DNA of 64,000 nucleotides, taken from Lutimaribacter saemankumensis. Lineage in GTDB: Bacteria; Pseudomonadota; Alphaproteobacteria; Rhodobacterales; Rhodobacteraceae. The stretch's first letter is position 1. Every line of letters starts with the position of its first letter. The DNA is taken from positions 209,535 through 273,534 of the forward strand of contig NZ_FNEB01000005.1 in NCBI RefSeq assembly GCF_900100005.1. The letters run 5' to 3'. The position numbers and the translations under genes were made by a program. This document shows, one piece after another, positions 8,295 to 19,046 of this stretch. The notes beneath the pieces are model-generated. The model worked only from the letters and a program-made list of their open reading frames with translations. It was not told the DNA's origin and did no database searches.

Positions 8295-9328
8295 TGCGTG
8301 CGGCGCTGCGTGCGGCAATTCTGGCGGGATTGGTCATGACCGCACCAGCCAGCGCCGAAACCACCTACAAGGTTCTTGATTTTTCGGACCTGGGCGGCTG
8401 GGAACAAGACGATCACGCGGCCGCCCTTAGCGTTTTTCGCAAGACCTGCATCGATATGCAGGCCCCGGACTGGCAAAGCCTCTGCGCGGTTGCGGAAAAC
8501 ATCGAAAGCCCGCGCGCATTCTTCGAGCTCTTTTTTCGCCCGGTCCTGATCGAGGACGGGGAACAGGCGCTTTTCACCGGGTATTTCGAACCCGAACTTG
8601 ACGGAAAGCTGCGCCCCGACGGGCGCTTCCGGTATCCGGTCTACAGCATGCCGCCCGAAGCGCGCCGCGCAGCCAGGTGGCATAGCCGCCGCGAAATCGA
8701 AGAGGGCCCCGTGCTGCAGGGGCGCGGGCTTGAAATCGCCTGGGTCGACGATCCGGTCGAACTGTTCTTTCTCCAGGTCCAGGGCTCGGGCCGGATCAGA
8801 TTGCAGAACGGCCGCACGATCCGGGTTGGATATGCGGGCTCGAACGGGCATGACTACAGATCCATCGGGGTCGAACTGGTAAGGCGCGGCGTGTACAAGC
8901 CGCACCAGGTCTCGGCGCAGGTGATCAAGAACTGGGTTAACCGAAACCCGCTCGAGGGGCAGGAACTGCTCTGGCACAATCCCTCTTACGTGTTCTTCCG
9001 CGAAGTATCCGAGGTTCCGGCCGAACTGGGCCCGCTCGGCGCGATGAACCGCTCCATCACGACCATGCGCTCAATCGCCGTAGATCCGCGATATGTCCCC
9101 CTGGGCGCGCCTGTCTGGATCGAAAAGGAAGGCCAGAACCCGCTGCGCCGCCTGATGGTCGCGCAGGACACAGGGTCGGCCATCAAGGGCGCGCAGCGCG
9201 CCGACATTTTCTTTGGCACCGGCGATCAGGCAGGACGTGCCGCAGGCCGGCTGCGGGATCCGGGACGCATGATGGTTCTGCTGCCCATCCAGCGCGCCTA
9301 TGCCCTCTTGCCCGAGGGTGAGCAGTGA
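8294..9328 (+). CDS. mltA: Membrane-bound lytic murein transglycosylase A
   Basis: 344 residues. MltA cleaves peptidoglycan glycan strands to 1,6-anhydromuropeptides in the periplasm. A signal peptide precedes AETTYKVLDF. The MltA domain shows ALFTGYFEPELDGKL and FFLQVQGSGRIRL. The C-terminal 3D domain shows MVAQDTGSAIKGAQRADIFFG with the catalytic aspartate. No lipobox cysteine is seen, so it is probably soluble or differently anchored. ATG at 8294 is used; a GTG at 8291 is also possible. Confidence 0.93.
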   Translation: MRAALRAAILAGLVMTAPASAETTYKVLDFSDLGGWEQDDHAAALSVFRKTCIDMQAPDWQSLCAVAENIESPRAFFELFFRPVLIEDGEQALFTGYFEPELDGKLRPDGRFRYPVYSMPPEARRAARWHSRREIEEGPVLQGRGLEIAWVDDPVELFFLQVQGSGRIRLQNGRTIRVGYAGSNGHDYRSIGVELVRRGVYKPHQVSAQVIKNWVNRNPLEGQELLWHNPSYVFFREVSEVPAELGPLGAMNRSITTMRSIAVDPRYVPLGAPVWIEKEGQNPLRRLMVAQDTGSAIKGAQRADIFFGTGDQAGRAAGRLRDPGRMMVLLPIQRAYALLPEGEQ

Positions 9329-9906
9329 CCCGGCGCCGGTTAAGGCCGGACGAGGTCGAGCTTTGGCGCAAGGTGGCCGATACCACGCAACGCCTGCATC
9401 CCGAACGCAAACCGAAGGATGGCCCCCGGCCAAAACCCAAGCCGGTAAAAGAGCCCAAGACTCGCATCCCGGATTTCACGCTTGGGCAGACCGCCCAGCC
9501 AATCGGCGGTACACACGATCTGGCGCCAACGTTACGCGACGCCCTGGACCGGGCGCCGGTCGCGATGGATCGCAAGACATTCACCCGAATGAAAAAGGGA
9601 AAGCTGGTCCCCGAGGCGCGGATCGACCTGCACGGTATGACGCTGGACCATGCGCATTCCGCGCTGACCCGGTTCATCCTGACGCAGCACGCCAAGGGCC
9701 GCCGTCTTGTCCTGGTCATAACGGGCAAGGGCAAGGATCGCGACCACGACGGCCCGATCCCGGTGCGTCGCGGGGTGCTCAAGCATCAGGTCCCGCAATG
9801 GATGGCCATGCCGCCCTTGGCGCAGGCAATCCTTCAGGTCACGCCCGCCCACATATCCCATGGTGGTGACGGCGCCTATTACGTCTATCTACGCCGCCAC
9901 AGGTAG
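9325..9906 (+). CDS. Smr domain protein (possible endonuclease)
   Basis: 193 residues with an N-terminal basic and proline-rich stretch and a C-terminal Smr domain (about 95-190). The marks are DLHGMTLDHAHSALTRFI and the VITGKGK loop. Smr domains are found on MutS2 and as stand-alone proteins and can nick DNA or RNA; the substrate here is unknown. It starts with GTG in a GTGA overlap with mltA. Its 3' end overlaps the convergent MFS gene by 18 bases. Confidence 0.88.
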   Translation: MTRRRLRPDEVELWRKVADTTQRLHPERKPKDGPRPKPKPVKEPKTRIPDFTLGQTAQPIGGTHDLAPTLRDALDRAPVAMDRKTFTRMKKGKLVPEARIDLHGMTLDHAHSALTRFILTQHAKGRRLVLVITGKGKDRDHDGPIPVRRGVLKHQVPQWMAMPPLAQAILQVTPAHISHGGDGAYYVYLRRHR

Positions 9907-11115
9907 ATCCTGACGCGCGCCAAGAACGCCGATTGTCATCATGAGTGTCGCCAGCAGGAAATAGGCCGCGACACCGAGGTACTGGACTTCAAGGCCGACG
10001 CCCAGATCGATCAGTACACCCGTGATCCCCGGTCCGATTGCAGACCCCAGCACCATGACCGCAGCGGCCATCGCCTTGATCGCGCCGATATGGCCAGTCC
10101 CGTAGAACTCAGCCCAGAACGCGTTGATCAGGGTCGAATTGGCACCCGTCGTCACGGCAAGGAAAAACAAGCCGACCAGCGCGCCCGCGGGCGAGCTTGC
10201 CATGGAAAACGCAATGAAGGCAGCCACCATCGGCAGTTGGTACATCGGCATCAGCCGTGCCGTTCCCCACTTGTCCAGCGCCCAGCCCGAAATCACCATC
10301 GCGCCGATGCTCATCGCGGTGAAGACCGGGAAAAGTGCGACCAGTTCCAGATGCGCCCAACCCTTGATTTCGGCGAAATGGACCTGCTGGAAAAAGAACG
10401 CGGTGTTGAAGGCCGACGGCCCAAGCAATGCGGGGACCATGAACCAGAAAAGCCGGTGCCGAAATGCCTGCCCGCGCGTCCAGTGCCGCCCGCCCATTCC
10501 CGGCGCCTGGTTTTCACGGGCCATGGATTGCGGCGTACGCTCATTGCGCAGAAGCGCGATGAGGATGGGTATTCCCAGCAGGGCCATCGCGGCCGCAACC
10601 ATCCACAGGCTGCGCCATCCCACCGGGCCCATCAGCCAAACGAAAACGATCGGCAACAATGCCTCTCCGACCGCGAAGCCCAGCAGGGCAACCGACAAGG
10701 CCCGCCCGCGTGTCTTCACGAACCAGCGCGACATCGCCACGACGGCCACATGGCTTGTCATGCCCTGGCCGCAAAACCGAAGCGCCAGTATGACGCCCGG
10801 CAAGACCCATGCGCTTTGCGCTGTGGCCATCCACGTACAGGCGCCGGCCAGCAGAACCAGAACAACGGGGGCCAGTGTCCGCACGCGGAACCGGTCGGTC
10901 AGCCCTCCGGCCCACACCATGACGGCAGCGGAAACCGCGGTTCCCAGCGTATAGATCCCGCCCCATTGCCCGTGGCTCAGTCCGAATTCGTCCCGGATTT
11001 CCCCCGCGAACAGCGAGATGAAAAAGGTTTGCCCAAAGCTTGAAAGGAACATCAAAAGCGCCCCGACCGACAGCCAGTTGGCGTTCAGCCGAAAGAACTC
11101 GAACCCGCGGGCCAA
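9889..11115 (-). CDS. MFS transporter
   Basis: About 408 residues with twelve predicted membrane helices in the major facilitator pattern. Examples are LSVGALLMFLSSFGQTFFISL near the start, the GGLTDRFRVR loop after helix 2, and the GWALDKWGTARLMP loop in the second half. The substrate cannot be told. I prefer the TTG at 11115, which follows AGGA at good spacing five bases after the stop of the upstream lipoprotein gene. A TTG at 11136 would overlap that gene. The two leftward genes are probably co-transcribed. Confidence 0.85.
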   Translation of the reverse strand: MARGFEFFRLNANWLSVGALLMFLSSFGQTFFISLFAGEIRDEFGLSHGQWGGIYTLGTAVSAAVMVWAGGLTDRFRVRTLAPVVLVLLAGACTWMATAQSAWVLPGVILALRFCGQGMTSHVAVVAMSRWFVKTRGRALSVALLGFAVGEALLPIVFVWLMGPVGWRSLWMVAAAMALLGIPILIALLRNERTPQSMARENQAPGMGGRHWTRGQAFRHRLFWFMVPALLGPSAFNTAFFFQQVHFAEIKGWAHLELVALFPVFTAMSIGAMVISGWALDKWGTARLMPMYQLPMVAAFIAFSMASSPAGALVGLFFLAVTTGANSTLINAFWAEFYGTGHIGAIKAMAAAVMVLGSAIGPGITGVLIDLGVGLEVQYLGVAAYFLLATLMMTIGVLGARQDLPVAA

Positions 11116-11119
11116 CGCG

Positions 11120-12220
11120 CTATTCCTGCAAAACAAGATGGGGCGACAGGATCAGCTGGGTCGCATTCTGCACTGTTATGACCGTCCCCGGCAAAAGCCC
11201 GGACCTGCCAGACCGGTCCCGCTGAAACGCTGCATCCAACTCGGTGCTCTGGCCAAGGATCTGAAGCAACAATGGCGAGTTTCCCAAAGTGAAATGACGC
11301 AGCCCGCCCTCGGCAAAGGCGGTGACGTCGATCAGGGTAACGGGCAGTTCGGCCAGCGCGTCGGGATCGGTCAGGTTGCCAAGGCGCGCGCTGGCCCCGT
11401 TGATCCGGCTGGACAGCGCCAAGGCTCGGTCACGGGAATTCACGAAGATCGCGAAGGGTTGCGGTAGTTCCGCGATCCGGCTTGCCTGCATCTCGAACAC
11501 CTCGACATCCAGATCCGGCGAAATCAGGATCACGCCGCCCAAAGCATTTTCCGCCCAGCGCGGTTCACGGATTTCGATCTGCCGCAGCGTTTCCATCACC
11601 AGCATCGTGCCAAGCGAGTGGCCGACAAGAATGATCCGCCGCGCACCGGCCTTGCGCAGATCGAACAGCATCCGCTCCAACCCGTCACGCGCATACAGAA
11701 CGCTGTCGCGATCATACGTATACCCCAGCGGATTTGCTGCGCTGGGCCAGGAATAATGCACGGGCACACCGGGCAAATCGAGGTCGTGATAAAGCTGCGC
11801 CATGCGATAGACGCCATCGAGATAGCTGTTGTTATAGCCGTGCACGAAAACCGTAATCTCGCGCTCGCCCGCCGGCAGCTTAAGCAGCCTGTCGCGGATG
11901 CGTTGAATGAATGCGCCATCGTCTTTCAGGTCGGTGCGCGCCGCGACGGTGAATTCGCGCCGCGGATCCGGGCGCGCCAGACCGGCCCGAACCTTTCCGG
12001 GCTCGTGTTCAGGCGGAACAGAGATTGAAACCGTGGAAAAAGACAGCTCTTTCGCGCGCTCTGATCCAAACCACCCCTGCTCGTTCGGGGCGCGCAGGGT
12101 TGCGACATGAACGTCGCGTATCGTTCCGATATTCAGCGCCTCGGGCACGATCACCGTCGCACCGCGATCGACGCAAGCCGCGATCAGAAAGACAAAAAGG
12201 ATGGTCAATACGCGGCGCAT
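11120..12220 (-). CDS. Lipoprotein alpha/beta hydrolase (DUF900 type)
   Basis: 366 residues from MRRVLTILFVFLIAAC, a lipoprotein signal with lipobox cysteine at residue 16, so it is probably membrane-anchored in the envelope. The hydrolase fold shows EREITVFVHGYNNSY (oxyanion region), VHYSWPSAANPLGYTYDRDS, and the nucleophile elbow VGHSLGTM, all typical of the DUF900 family. The substrate is unknown. A longer frame to 12412 has no good start. It is divergent from the dipeptidase gene. Confidence 0.85.
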   Translation of the reverse strand: MRRVLTILFVFLIAACVDRGATVIVPEALNIGTIRDVHVATLRAPNEQGWFGSERAKELSFSTVSISVPPEHEPGKVRAGLARPDPRREFTVAARTDLKDDGAFIQRIRDRLLKLPAGEREITVFVHGYNNSYLDGVYRMAQLYHDLDLPGVPVHYSWPSAANPLGYTYDRDSVLYARDGLERMLFDLRKAGARRIILVGHSLGTMLVMETLRQIEIREPRWAENALGGVILISPDLDVEVFEMQASRIAELPQPFAIFVNSRDRALALSSRINGASARLGNLTDPDALAELPVTLIDVTAFAEGGLRHFTLGNSPLLLQILGQSTELDAAFQRDRSGRSGLLPGTVITVQNATQLILSPHLVLQE

Positions 12221-12342
12221 GCCGAAAAACTCCACGAACGGTTGTCGGCAGGGTAGATGCCAAGCCGAATGAATTCCAGCACCCCCATGGCCACTCACCG
12301 TGGAATCAGACAGAGTCGCCCTGCATCGGCAAAGGAGCGCCC

Positions 12343-13389
12343 ATGACCGAAACAACACGCATCTTCGACGGGCACAACGATGCCTTGCTCCGGCTTTGGC
12401 GGGCGGATGCACCCGCGACCGACTTGTTCGCAGCGCCAGAACCCGGCCACATCACCATTCCGCGCGCAAAGGCGGGCGGTTTCGGCGGCGGATTCTTTGC
12501 TATGTTCGCGCTTGATCGGGCGCGCGGGCTCGATTTTGCGATCTTCGATGATCCGCCATACGACACGCCTCTGCCGCCGGAACTGGACCGCGCCGCCGCG
12601 TGGGACATGATCCAGGGACAGGCGCACATCGCCAATGAACTGGACAAAGCAGGCCAGGTCTGGCTGTGCAAGACCGGGGCCGAACTGCGCCGCGCCTGGA
12701 ATGCCGGCGATCCGATGGCAATGATCCTGCACCTCGAAGGCGCGGAATGTATCGGTCCCGACCTCGAGGGTCTGGAAACGCTTTACAATCTCGGCCTGCG
12801 CTCGATCGGGCCGGTCTGGTCGCGCCCGACGATTTTTGCGCATGGCGTGCCGTTCCGTTACCCCTCGAACGGAGATACAGGGCCCGGACTGACCGATGCC
12901 GGACGCGCGTTGGTTCGGGAATGCGCCGCGCGCAACATGGTCGTGGATTGCAGCCACATGACGATGAAAGGCTTTTTCGACGTGGCAGAAGAGGGCGCGC
13001 CGCTCGTGGCGACCCATTCGAACGCTCATGCCGTTTCGCCGTCCGCACGCAACCTGACAGACGACCAGCTAAGCGCCATAGGCGAAACAGGCGGAATGGC
13101 GGGCCTGAACTTCGGAACGGTCTTCCTGCGGCCGGACGGGCGCCGCGACGCGGCGGGCGCTCTGGACCATGTCATCGCGCATCTCGACCACATGATCGAA
13201 ATGGCGGGCGAAGACCATGTGGGCCTGGGGTCCGATTTCGATGGCGCGCCGATGCCCGAAGGGCTGAATAGTGCCGCCGACCTGCAGGCGCTGGTCAAGC
13301 GGATGCTCGATGCTGGTTATGGCGATGCGCTGATCGTCAAGCTGTGCCACGAAAACTGGCTGCGGTTCCTCGAGCGCACGTTGCCCTGA
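12343..13389 (+). CDS. Membrane dipeptidase (peptidase family M19)
   Basis: 348 residues, close to renal dipeptidase length. These zinc enzymes cleave dipeptides, including some with D-amino acids. Metal-binding motifs are visible: IFDGHNDALL at the N-terminus, MILHLEGAE, VDCSHM, VATHSNAH, and GLGSDFDGAPMPEGL. The ATG at 12343 has a strong ribosome binding site (AAAGGAG). No signal peptide is seen, so it is probably cytoplasmic despite the family name. Confidence 0.93.
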   Translation: MTETTRIFDGHNDALLRLWRADAPATDLFAAPEPGHITIPRAKAGGFGGGFFAMFALDRARGLDFAIFDDPPYDTPLPPELDRAAAWDMIQGQAHIANELDKAGQVWLCKTGAELRRAWNAGDPMAMILHLEGAECIGPDLEGLETLYNLGLRSIGPVWSRPTIFAHGVPFRYPSNGDTGPGLTDAGRALVRECAARNMVVDCSHMTMKGFFDVAEEGAPLVATHSNAHAVSPSARNLTDDQLSAIGETGGMAGLNFGTVFLRPDGRRDAAGALDHVIAHLDHMIEMAGEDHVGLGSDFDGAPMPEGLNSAADLQALVKRMLDAGYGDALIVKLCHENWLRFLERTLP

Positions 13390-13396
13390 CCGGGCG

Positions 13397-14701
13397 CTAC
13401 AGAACGTAGCGGCTCAGGTCCACGTCCTTGGTCAGCTCGCCCAGGTTCTGGTCGACGAAATCCGCGTCCACGGTCACCTTCTGCCCCGCCTTGTCAGGCG
13501 CGGTGAACGACAGCTCTTCGAACACGCGCTCCATCACGGTATAAAGCCGCCGCGCACCGATGTTTTCGACCGACTGGTTTACATCTGCCGCAATCCGCGC
13601 CAGCGCCTTGATCCCGTCCTCGGTGAAATCGACAGCGACCTCTTCGGTTGCCATCAGCGCCGTGTACTGCCGCGTCAGGGCATTGTCGGTTTCGGTCAGG
13701 ATGCGCACGAAATCGTCTTCGGTCAGCGCGCGCAGTTCCACCCGGATCGGCAGGCGCCCCTGCAATTCCGGCAGCAGGTCCGACGGTTTGGCGATGTGAA
13801 ACGCCCCCGACGCGATGAACAGGATATGGTCGGTCTTGACCGGGCCGTATTTCGTCGAAACGGTCGTGCCCTCGATCAGCGGCAGCAGGTCGCGCTGCAC
13901 GCCTTCGCGGCTGACATCACCGCCCCGCACATCCTGCCGGGCGCAGACCTTGTCGATCTCGTCCAGGAACACGATGCCGTTTTCCTCGACCGCCTCCAGC
14001 GCGGTGGACTTCACGACCTCTTCATCCAAAAGCTTGTCGGCCTCCTCCGCGATCAGCGTTTCATAGCTTTCGGCAACGGTCATCTTGCGGCGCACGGTGC
14101 GCTGGCCAAAGGCTTTGCCGAAGATCTCGCCCAGGTTCATCATGCCCATCTGGCCGGGCTGGCCGGGGATATCCATCATGCCCATGGGGTTGGCGGTATC
14201 CGCGACATCCAGCTCGATCACGGTGTCGTCCAGCTCCCCGGCAACCAGCTTTTTGCGGAACATCTCGCGCGTGGCCTCTCGCGCGTCTTCGCCGGCGATG
14301 GCGCTGATCACGCGTTCCTCGGCCGCCTTGTGCGCGCGCGATTTCACCTCGTCGCGCATGTAGTCCCGCGTCATCGCGATCGACGCATCCACAAGGTCAC
14401 GCACGATCTGTTCCACATCCCGCCCGACATAGCCGACTTCGGTGAATTTTGTTGCCTCGACCTTGATAAAGGGCGCACGCGCCAGCTTGGCCAGGCGGCG
14501 TGAGATCTCGGTCTTGCCGACGCCGGTGGGCCCGATCATCAGGATGTTCTTGGGATACACCTCGTCGCGCAGATCGTCGCCCAACTGCTTGCGCCGCCAG
14601 CGGTTGCGCAATGCCACGGCCACGGCGCGCTTGGCGTCCTTCTGGCCGATGATGAACCGGTCCAGTTCGGACACGATTTCGCGGGGGGTCAGGTCGGTCA
14701 T
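13397..14701 (-). CDS. hslU: ATP-dependent protease ATPase subunit HslU
   Basis: 434 residues. HslU is the AAA+ unfoldase ring that feeds substrates to HslV. The N-terminal [17 protein letters not shown], Walker [13 protein letters not shown], the pore loop [10 protein letters not shown], Walker [12 protein letters not shown] and the C-terminal YVL end are all present. The start overlaps the hslV stop by ATGA (14698-14701). The two genes form the standard heat-shock operon; no sigma-32 promoter was identified with confidence. Confidence 0.98.
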   Translation of the reverse strand: MTDLTPREIVSELDRFIIGQKDAKRAVAVALRNRWRRKQLGDDLRDEVYPKNILMIGPTGVGKTEISRRLAKLARAPFIKVEATKFTEVGYVGRDVEQIVRDLVDASIAMTRDYMRDEVKSRAHKAAEERVISAIAGEDAREATREMFRKKLVAGELDDTVIELDVADTANPMGMMDIPGQPGQMGMMNLGEIFGKAFGQRTVRRKMTVAESYETLIAEEADKLLDEEVVKSTALEAVEENGIVFLDEIDKVCARQDVRGGDVSREGVQRDLLPLIEGTTVSTKYGPVKTDHILFIASGAFHIAKPSDLLPELQGRLPIRVELRALTEDDFVRILTETDNALTRQYTALMATEEVAVDFTEDGIKALARIAADVNQSVENIGARRLYTVMERVFEELSFTAPDKAGQKVTVDADFVDQNLGELTKDVDLSRYVL

Positions 14702-15258
14702 TTGGAAATGCTTTCTACGGTCAGGTTGCCGTTGGTGTAGACGCAGATGTCGGCGGCAATCGCCATGGCCTTGCGCGCGATATCCTCGGCCGACAATCCG
14801 TCGGCCTCCATCAATCCGCGCGCGGCGGCCAATGCGAAATTCCCGCCAGACCCGATGGCGGCCACGTTGTGTTCGGGCTCCAGCACGTCGCCCGCGCCGG
14901 TGATCACGAACATGTCGCGCCCGTCGGTGACGATCAGCATCGCCTCGAGTTTTTGCAGGTACTTGTCGGTACGCCAGTCCTTGGCCAACTCGACACTGGC
15001 GCGCGCCAGTTGTCCGGGCGTTGCCTCCAGCTTGGCCTCCAGCCGTTCGAGCAGGGTAAAGGCATCCGCCGTCGATCCGGCAAACCCCGCCACCACATCG
15101 AACCCGCCGGGCGACAGGCGGCGTACCTTGCGCGCCGTGCCCTTGATCACCGTCTGGCCCAGGCTCACCTGCCCGTCGCCTGCGATGACGACCTCGTCGC
15201 CCTTTTTCACGCCGATGATCGTTGTGCCGTGCCAGCCGGGGAAATCGCTGTCTGCCAT
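14698..15258 (-). CDS. hslV: ATP-dependent protease subunit HslV
   Basis: 186 residues from [20 protein letters not shown]. Like other alphaproteobacterial HslV proteins it has a short extension before the catalytic threonine of HGTTIIGV, so the extension must be removed. The segments [17 protein letters not shown] and [15 protein letters not shown] are family signatures. It forms a double hexameric peptidase with HslU, encoded directly downstream. A longer frame to 15360 crosses an inverted repeat and is not favoured. Confidence 0.97.
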   Translation of the reverse strand: MADSDFPGWHGTTIIGVKKGDEVVIAGDGQVSLGQTVIKGTARKVRRLSPGGFDVVAGFAGSTADAFTLLERLEAKLEATPGQLARASVELAKDWRTDKYLQKLEAMLIVTDGRDMFVITGAGDVLEPEHNVAAIGSGGNFALAAARGLMEADGLSAEDIARKAMAIAADICVYTNGNLTVESISK

Positions 15259-15308
15259 GGGGGCCTCCGTTTCACGCTGATGGCCTATATGGCGGTCATT
15301 TCCGCCCG

Positions 15309-15330
15309 GAACAAGGGCGGGCCCTTGTTC
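15309..15330. repeat. Inverted repeat upstream of hslV
   Basis: GAACAAGGG at 15309-15317 and CCCTTGTTC at 15322-15330 are perfect inverted arms around a four-base centre. It lies in the 100-base gap between the divergent hslV and KpsC/S-like genes. It could be an operator or an RNA hairpin; it is not the CIRCE element. Confidence 0.5.
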
Positions 15331-15358
15331 GCGCACCCTGCCCCGGCTACCAAAAGCC

Positions 15359-16267
15359 ATGAGTGACGCGCGCGTTCTACGGTTCTATCTCGACCCCGGT
15401 CTTCGACAGAGCGCCGAGGCGGGTCGGCACAATTTCATCGGAAAGATTGCGAATGTGGCGCAAGCCGCCGGCTTTCGCGTCGAATACCGCGCGAATTCGC
15501 CCCAAAACCGCGCGAAATCAGCAATGCGCCGGGGATATTCCATGTTCCACATGGAGCCGCCGACAAACGACCGCGGCCTGACATTCCGCCGCGCCTATCA
15601 TTACCCGTTCTGGGGGATCGAACCCCTGGCCGAGCGCTGGCACTGGCATATCGCACGCAGCACGTTCGACCCCGCGACGATCGACCCGGCCGAGGCCGAA
15701 AGGTTCGCCACCTTCTGGCGCAAGCGGCTTTTTCCCGATCTGATCCCTCGCGACGACGGTTTTGTCTATGTTCCGTTGCAGGGCCGGCTTCTGGATCACC
15801 GGTCGTTCCAGTCGATGAGCCCCGTCGATATGGTCAAAGCCGTTCTTGCCCATGATGCGCGTCCCGTGGTCGCCACGCTGCACCCGAACGAGACTTATAC
15901 CAACGCGGAATGCGCCGCCCTGACGGCCCTTGCTGAAGAACACCCGCGGCTGACGCTCGATACCGGCGGGATGGAGCGTTACCTGCCCGCCTGCAGCTAT
16001 GTCGCCACGCAGAATTCCAGCGCCGCCTTCAACGGGTATTTCTTTGAAAAGCCCGCAATCCTGTTCGGGCAAGTCGATTTCCACCATATCGCAGCAAACG
16101 TACCCGCGCTGGGCGTCGATGCGGCGTTCGCGTCACTTCGCGGTCTCAGCCCGGATTACGCGCAATACCTGTGGTGGTTCTGGCAGGAAATGTCGATCAA
16201 TGCAGGCCGCCCCGATGCGGGGGAAAAGATCGCTGCCGCATTGCGCCGTGCCGGCTGGCCTGTCTAG
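15359..16267 (+). CDS. Capsule-polysaccharide-like protein, function unknown
   Basis: 302 residues. The sequence [21 protein letters not shown] followed by [11 protein letters not shown] and the late [23 protein letters not shown] resembles the C-terminal parts of KpsC/KpsS-type capsule sugar transferases, which bind activated sugar with a similar PLQ and a late S/T-rich loop. I rate that as a fold-level guess. It is cytoplasmic by sequence, with no signal or membrane segment. It stands alone between hslV and trxA, although a polysaccharide gene set starts 1.4 kb away. Confidence 0.65.
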   Translation: MSDARVLRFYLDPGLRQSAEAGRHNFIGKIANVAQAAGFRVEYRANSPQNRAKSAMRRGYSMFHMEPPTNDRGLTFRRAYHYPFWGIEPLAERWHWHIARSTFDPATIDPAEAERFATFWRKRLFPDLIPRDDGFVYVPLQGRLLDHRSFQSMSPVDMVKAVLAHDARPVVATLHPNETYTNAECAALTALAEEHPRLTLDTGGMERYLPACSYVATQNSSAAFNGYFFEKPAILFGQVDFHHIAANVPALGVDAAFASLRGLSPDYAQYLWWFWQEMSINAGRPDAGEKIAAALRRAGWPV

Positions 16268-16280
16268 GCCAAAAGAAAAA

Positions 16281-16303
16281 GGGCGCCCCGAACCGGGACG
16301 CCC
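16281..16303 (-). terminator. Intrinsic terminator of trxA
   Basis: GGGCGCCCCG, a 3-base loop and CGGGACGCCC form a stem with one mismatch. On the minus strand it is followed by TTTTTCTTTTGG. It lies just past the trxA stop and may also serve the convergent plus-strand gene. Confidence 0.75.
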
Positions 16304-16326
16304 CTCTTGTATCTCGGTTGCAGCCT

Positions 16327-16647
16327 TTACAGCGCGCCTTCGATCCAGCTTTGCAGCGCGGCCTTGGGGGCTGCGCCGGCGCGGTTCGAAACGATTTCCC
16401 CATCCTTGAAGATGAACAGCGCCGGGATGCCGCGCACGCCCATGGCGGCGGCTGCGTTGGGGTTGCTGTCCACGTCGACCTTGGCGATCTTCACGCGGCC
16501 GGCCATCTCGTCCGACAGCTCTTCCAGGGCCGGGCCGATCTGCTTGCAGGGGCCGCACCACTCGGCCCAGAAATCCACCACGACGGGGATATCGGAATTC
16601 TTGACTTCGGCGTCAAAGGTGTCGTCGGTGACAGCTACGGTTGCCAT
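16327..16647 (-). CDS. trxA: Thioredoxin
   Basis: 106 residues with the active site WCGPC (30-34) in the canonical setting [16 protein letters not shown], and the cis-proline loop [15 protein letters not shown]. It is a cytoplasmic disulfide reductant. In related genomes trxA lies directly downstream of addAB; here about 6 kb of sugar and polysaccharide genes separate them. Confidence 0.97.
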   Translation of the reverse strand: MATVAVTDDTFDAEVKNSDIPVVVDFWAEWCGPCKQIGPALEELSDEMAGRVKIAKVDVDSNPNAAAAMGVRGIPALFIFKDGEIVSNRAGAAPKAALQSWIEGAL

Positions 16648-16750
16648 TTCGGTCTCTCCTGAGGGAATGTCGATTGGACGCGAAGGTAAGCGCCGGGTGT
16701 GGGGGCGTCAAGCGGGCGGGCCATGCACGATCCCGTGACGGGTTGTCGCC

Positions 16751-17614
16751 TCAGAGGATCACACGATGCTCGGGAACCCCGCGATACGGTGTTTCCACGG
16801 CGTATGTCTTTCCGTCGGCCGCGCCATCCAGTCCCAATGCCGCCGAAGTGACGAAAAGCGTGGACATATCCGGTCCGCCAAAGGCCGGACAGGATGTCTG
16901 TCGCGCAGGAAGGCCTATTACCTCGCGCAGCTTTCCGTCCGGGCCGTATCGCGCCACCCGGCCTGCGCCCCATTGCGCGTTCCAGATGCAGCCTTCGGAA
17001 TCCACGACCGCGCCATCCGGGTTCAGGCCCTCGGCGCGCAGATCCAGGAAAACCTCGGGCGCGCCTGCCGGAAACCCATCCGATGGGTTCAGCGCCTGCC
17101 GAAAGACCCGGCGGCGCATCGTGTCGGTGTAATAGGCACAAGACCGGTCCGGGGCGAAACAGATTGCGTTGGCGATACTGATACCGGGATAAAGCAAAAC
17201 CATTTCCCCGCGATAGAACCGCCAGATCGCCCCGGCGCCCCGCTCGGCATCGTCGTGCATCACGTTTTTGCCCATCGACCCGATCCAGAATCCGCCCCAA
17301 GGGTCGGCGCGCCCGTCATTCGAACGTGTCACCGTATTTCCGGGCTCGAACGGGCAGACCGTTTCCTGGCGGCCCGTTTCGACATCGAAAACGAACAGGC
17401 GGGTTTCGCCAGCGATCAGCAGGCGGCTCTGGTCCACCCAGCCGCAGGCCGATACGGTTTCATCGAATTGCCAATACCGTTCATCGCCGTTTTCGCCGGA
17501 ATAGAGCCTGCATCCCAGCACATCGAACCAGTAAAGCGTGCCCCGCAACGGGTGCCACAATGGCCCCTCGCCCAGTTCACAACGTGTTTCAGAAATGACC
17601 GAAACGGGCCCCAT
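16751..17614 (-). CDS. SMP-30/gluconolactonase family lactonase
   Basis: 287 residues from [20 protein letters not shown]. The six-bladed propeller family hydrolyses sugar lactones with a divalent metal. Metal-site motifs are visible: [10 protein letters not shown] at the N-terminus, [20 protein letters not shown] in the middle, and [20 protein letters not shown] later. The chosen start has GGAAAG upstream; ATG at 17638 lacks a ribosome binding site. It is divergent from glmM. Confidence 0.88.
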   Translation of the reverse strand: MGPVSVISETRCELGEGPLWHPLRGTLYWFDVLGCRLYSGENGDERYWQFDETVSACGWVDQSRLLIAGETRLFVFDVETGRQETVCPFEPGNTVTRSNDGRADPWGGFWIGSMGKNVMHDDAERGAGAIWRFYRGEMVLLYPGISIANAICFAPDRSCAYYTDTMRRRVFRQALNPSDGFPAGAPEVFLDLRAEGLNPDGAVVDSEGCIWNAQWGAGRVARYGPDGKLREVIGLPARQTSCPAFGGPDMSTLFVTSAALGLDGAADGKTYAVETPYRGVPEHRVIL

Positions 17615-17700
17615 TTCGCAGGCTTTCCTTTCTGGCATTGGACAGGCGGGCACAATCCGCCTATCACCGCGCAGAACAAGTATCCGAGTATGGGGCCGAA

Positions 17701-19041
17701 ATGTCCAAGTCTCTCTTTGGCACCGACGGGGTGCGCGGGCGTGCGAACACCTATCCGATGACCGCCGAGGTCGCGCTGAAGCTGGCAGCAGCCGCTGGCC
17801 GGCATTTCCGCCGTGATCAGCAGGAACATCGCGTCGTGATCGGCAAGGATACGCGCCTTTCCGGCTATATGATCGAAAATGCACTGACTGCCGGGTTTAC
17901 CAGCACCGGAATGAACGTGTTTCTTCTGGGGCCTGTTCCGACACCGGCGGTGGGATATCTGACCAACAGCCTACGCGCCGATCTGGGTGTGATGATATCG
18001 GCCAGCCACAACCCGGCCAGCGACAACGGTATCAAGTTCTTTGGCCCGGACGGCTTCAAACTGTCGGACGAGGCCGAGGCCGACATCATGCGCCTGTTCG
18101 CCGAAGGCGTTGCCCCGGCCGCACCCCAGAATATCGGCCGCGCCAAGCGGTTCGAGGATGCCCGCGGCCGCTATGTCGAATACGCCAAGACGACGTTCCC
18201 GCGCGGCAAGCGGCTGGATGGCCTGCGCATCGTTCTCGATTGTGCCAACGGCGCGGCCTATCGCACAGCGCCCGCCGTCCTGTGGGAGCTGGGCGCCGAA
18301 GTGATCCCGCTGGGTGTTGAGCCGGACGGTTTCAACATCAACGAGGATTGCGGCTCGACCCACCCCGAGGCCGCGGCCCGCAAGGTGCGCGAAACCCGCG
18401 CGGATCTGGGCATTTGCCTGGACGGCGATGCCGACCGGGTGATCCTGATCGACGAAAAGGGCAGGATCGCGGATGGCGACCAGATCATGGGCCTGATTGC
18501 CGCGCGCTGGGCGGACGAAGGGCGACTGGCAGGGAACGCCCTGGTCGCGACGGTCATGTCGAACCTGGGCCTAGAACATTTTCTCAATGACAAGGGCATC
18601 GCGCTGGAACGCACCGCTGTGGGCGACCGCTATGTCGTGGAGCGGATGCGCGCAGGCGGCTTCAACCTGGGCGGCGAACAATCCGGTCACATCGTGATGA
18701 CGGATTATGCCACGACCGGAGATGGCCTGATCGGCGCGCTGCAATTCCTGGCGGCCATGGTTGAATCGGGTGAAAAGGCCAGCAAGCTGGTGCGCGTTTT
18801 CGATCCCGTTCCGCAAAAGCTGATCAATCTTCGGTTTGCGGCGGGCAAGGCGCCGCTTGAGGTCGAATCTGTCAAGGATGCAATCGCAAAGGCGGAAAAG
18901 GCGTTGGGGGCAAACGGTCGGCTGCTGATCCGCAAGTCCGGCACCGAACCCCTGATCCGCGTCATGGGCGAGGCGAACGACCTGGCCCTGCTCGATCAGG
19001 TTCTCGAAGACGTGACAGGGGCCATAAAGGCCGAAGCCTGA
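17701..19041 (+). CDS. glmM: Phosphoglucosamine mutase
   Basis: 446 residues. GlmM converts glucosamine-6-phosphate to glucosamine-1-phosphate for UDP-GlcNAc. Motifs: [14 protein letters not shown], the phosphoserine loop [19 protein letters not shown], the metal loop [13 protein letters not shown], sugar-binding GGEQSGHIV, and the phosphate-binding [14 protein letters not shown]. It supplies precursors for peptidoglycan and, with neighbours, probably exopolysaccharide. It converges on the OPX gene with a 5-base gap. Confidence 0.97.
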   Translation: MSKSLFGTDGVRGRANTYPMTAEVALKLAAAAGRHFRRDQQEHRVVIGKDTRLSGYMIENALTAGFTSTGMNVFLLGPVPTPAVGYLTNSLRADLGVMISASHNPASDNGIKFFGPDGFKLSDEAEADIMRLFAEGVAPAAPQNIGRAKRFEDARGRYVEYAKTTFPRGKRLDGLRIVLDCANGAAYRTAPAVLWELGAEVIPLGVEPDGFNINEDCGSTHPEAAARKVRETRADLGICLDGDADRVILIDEKGRIADGDQIMGLIAARWADEGRLAGNALVATVMSNLGLEHFLNDKGIALERTAVGDRYVVERMRAGGFNLGGEQSGHIVMTDYATTGDGLIGALQFLAAMVESGEKASKLVRVFDPVPQKLINLRFAAGKAPLEVESVKDAIAKAEKALGANGRLLIRKSGTEPLIRVMGEANDLALLDQVLEDVTGAIKAEA

Positions 19042-19046
19042 CCCGG

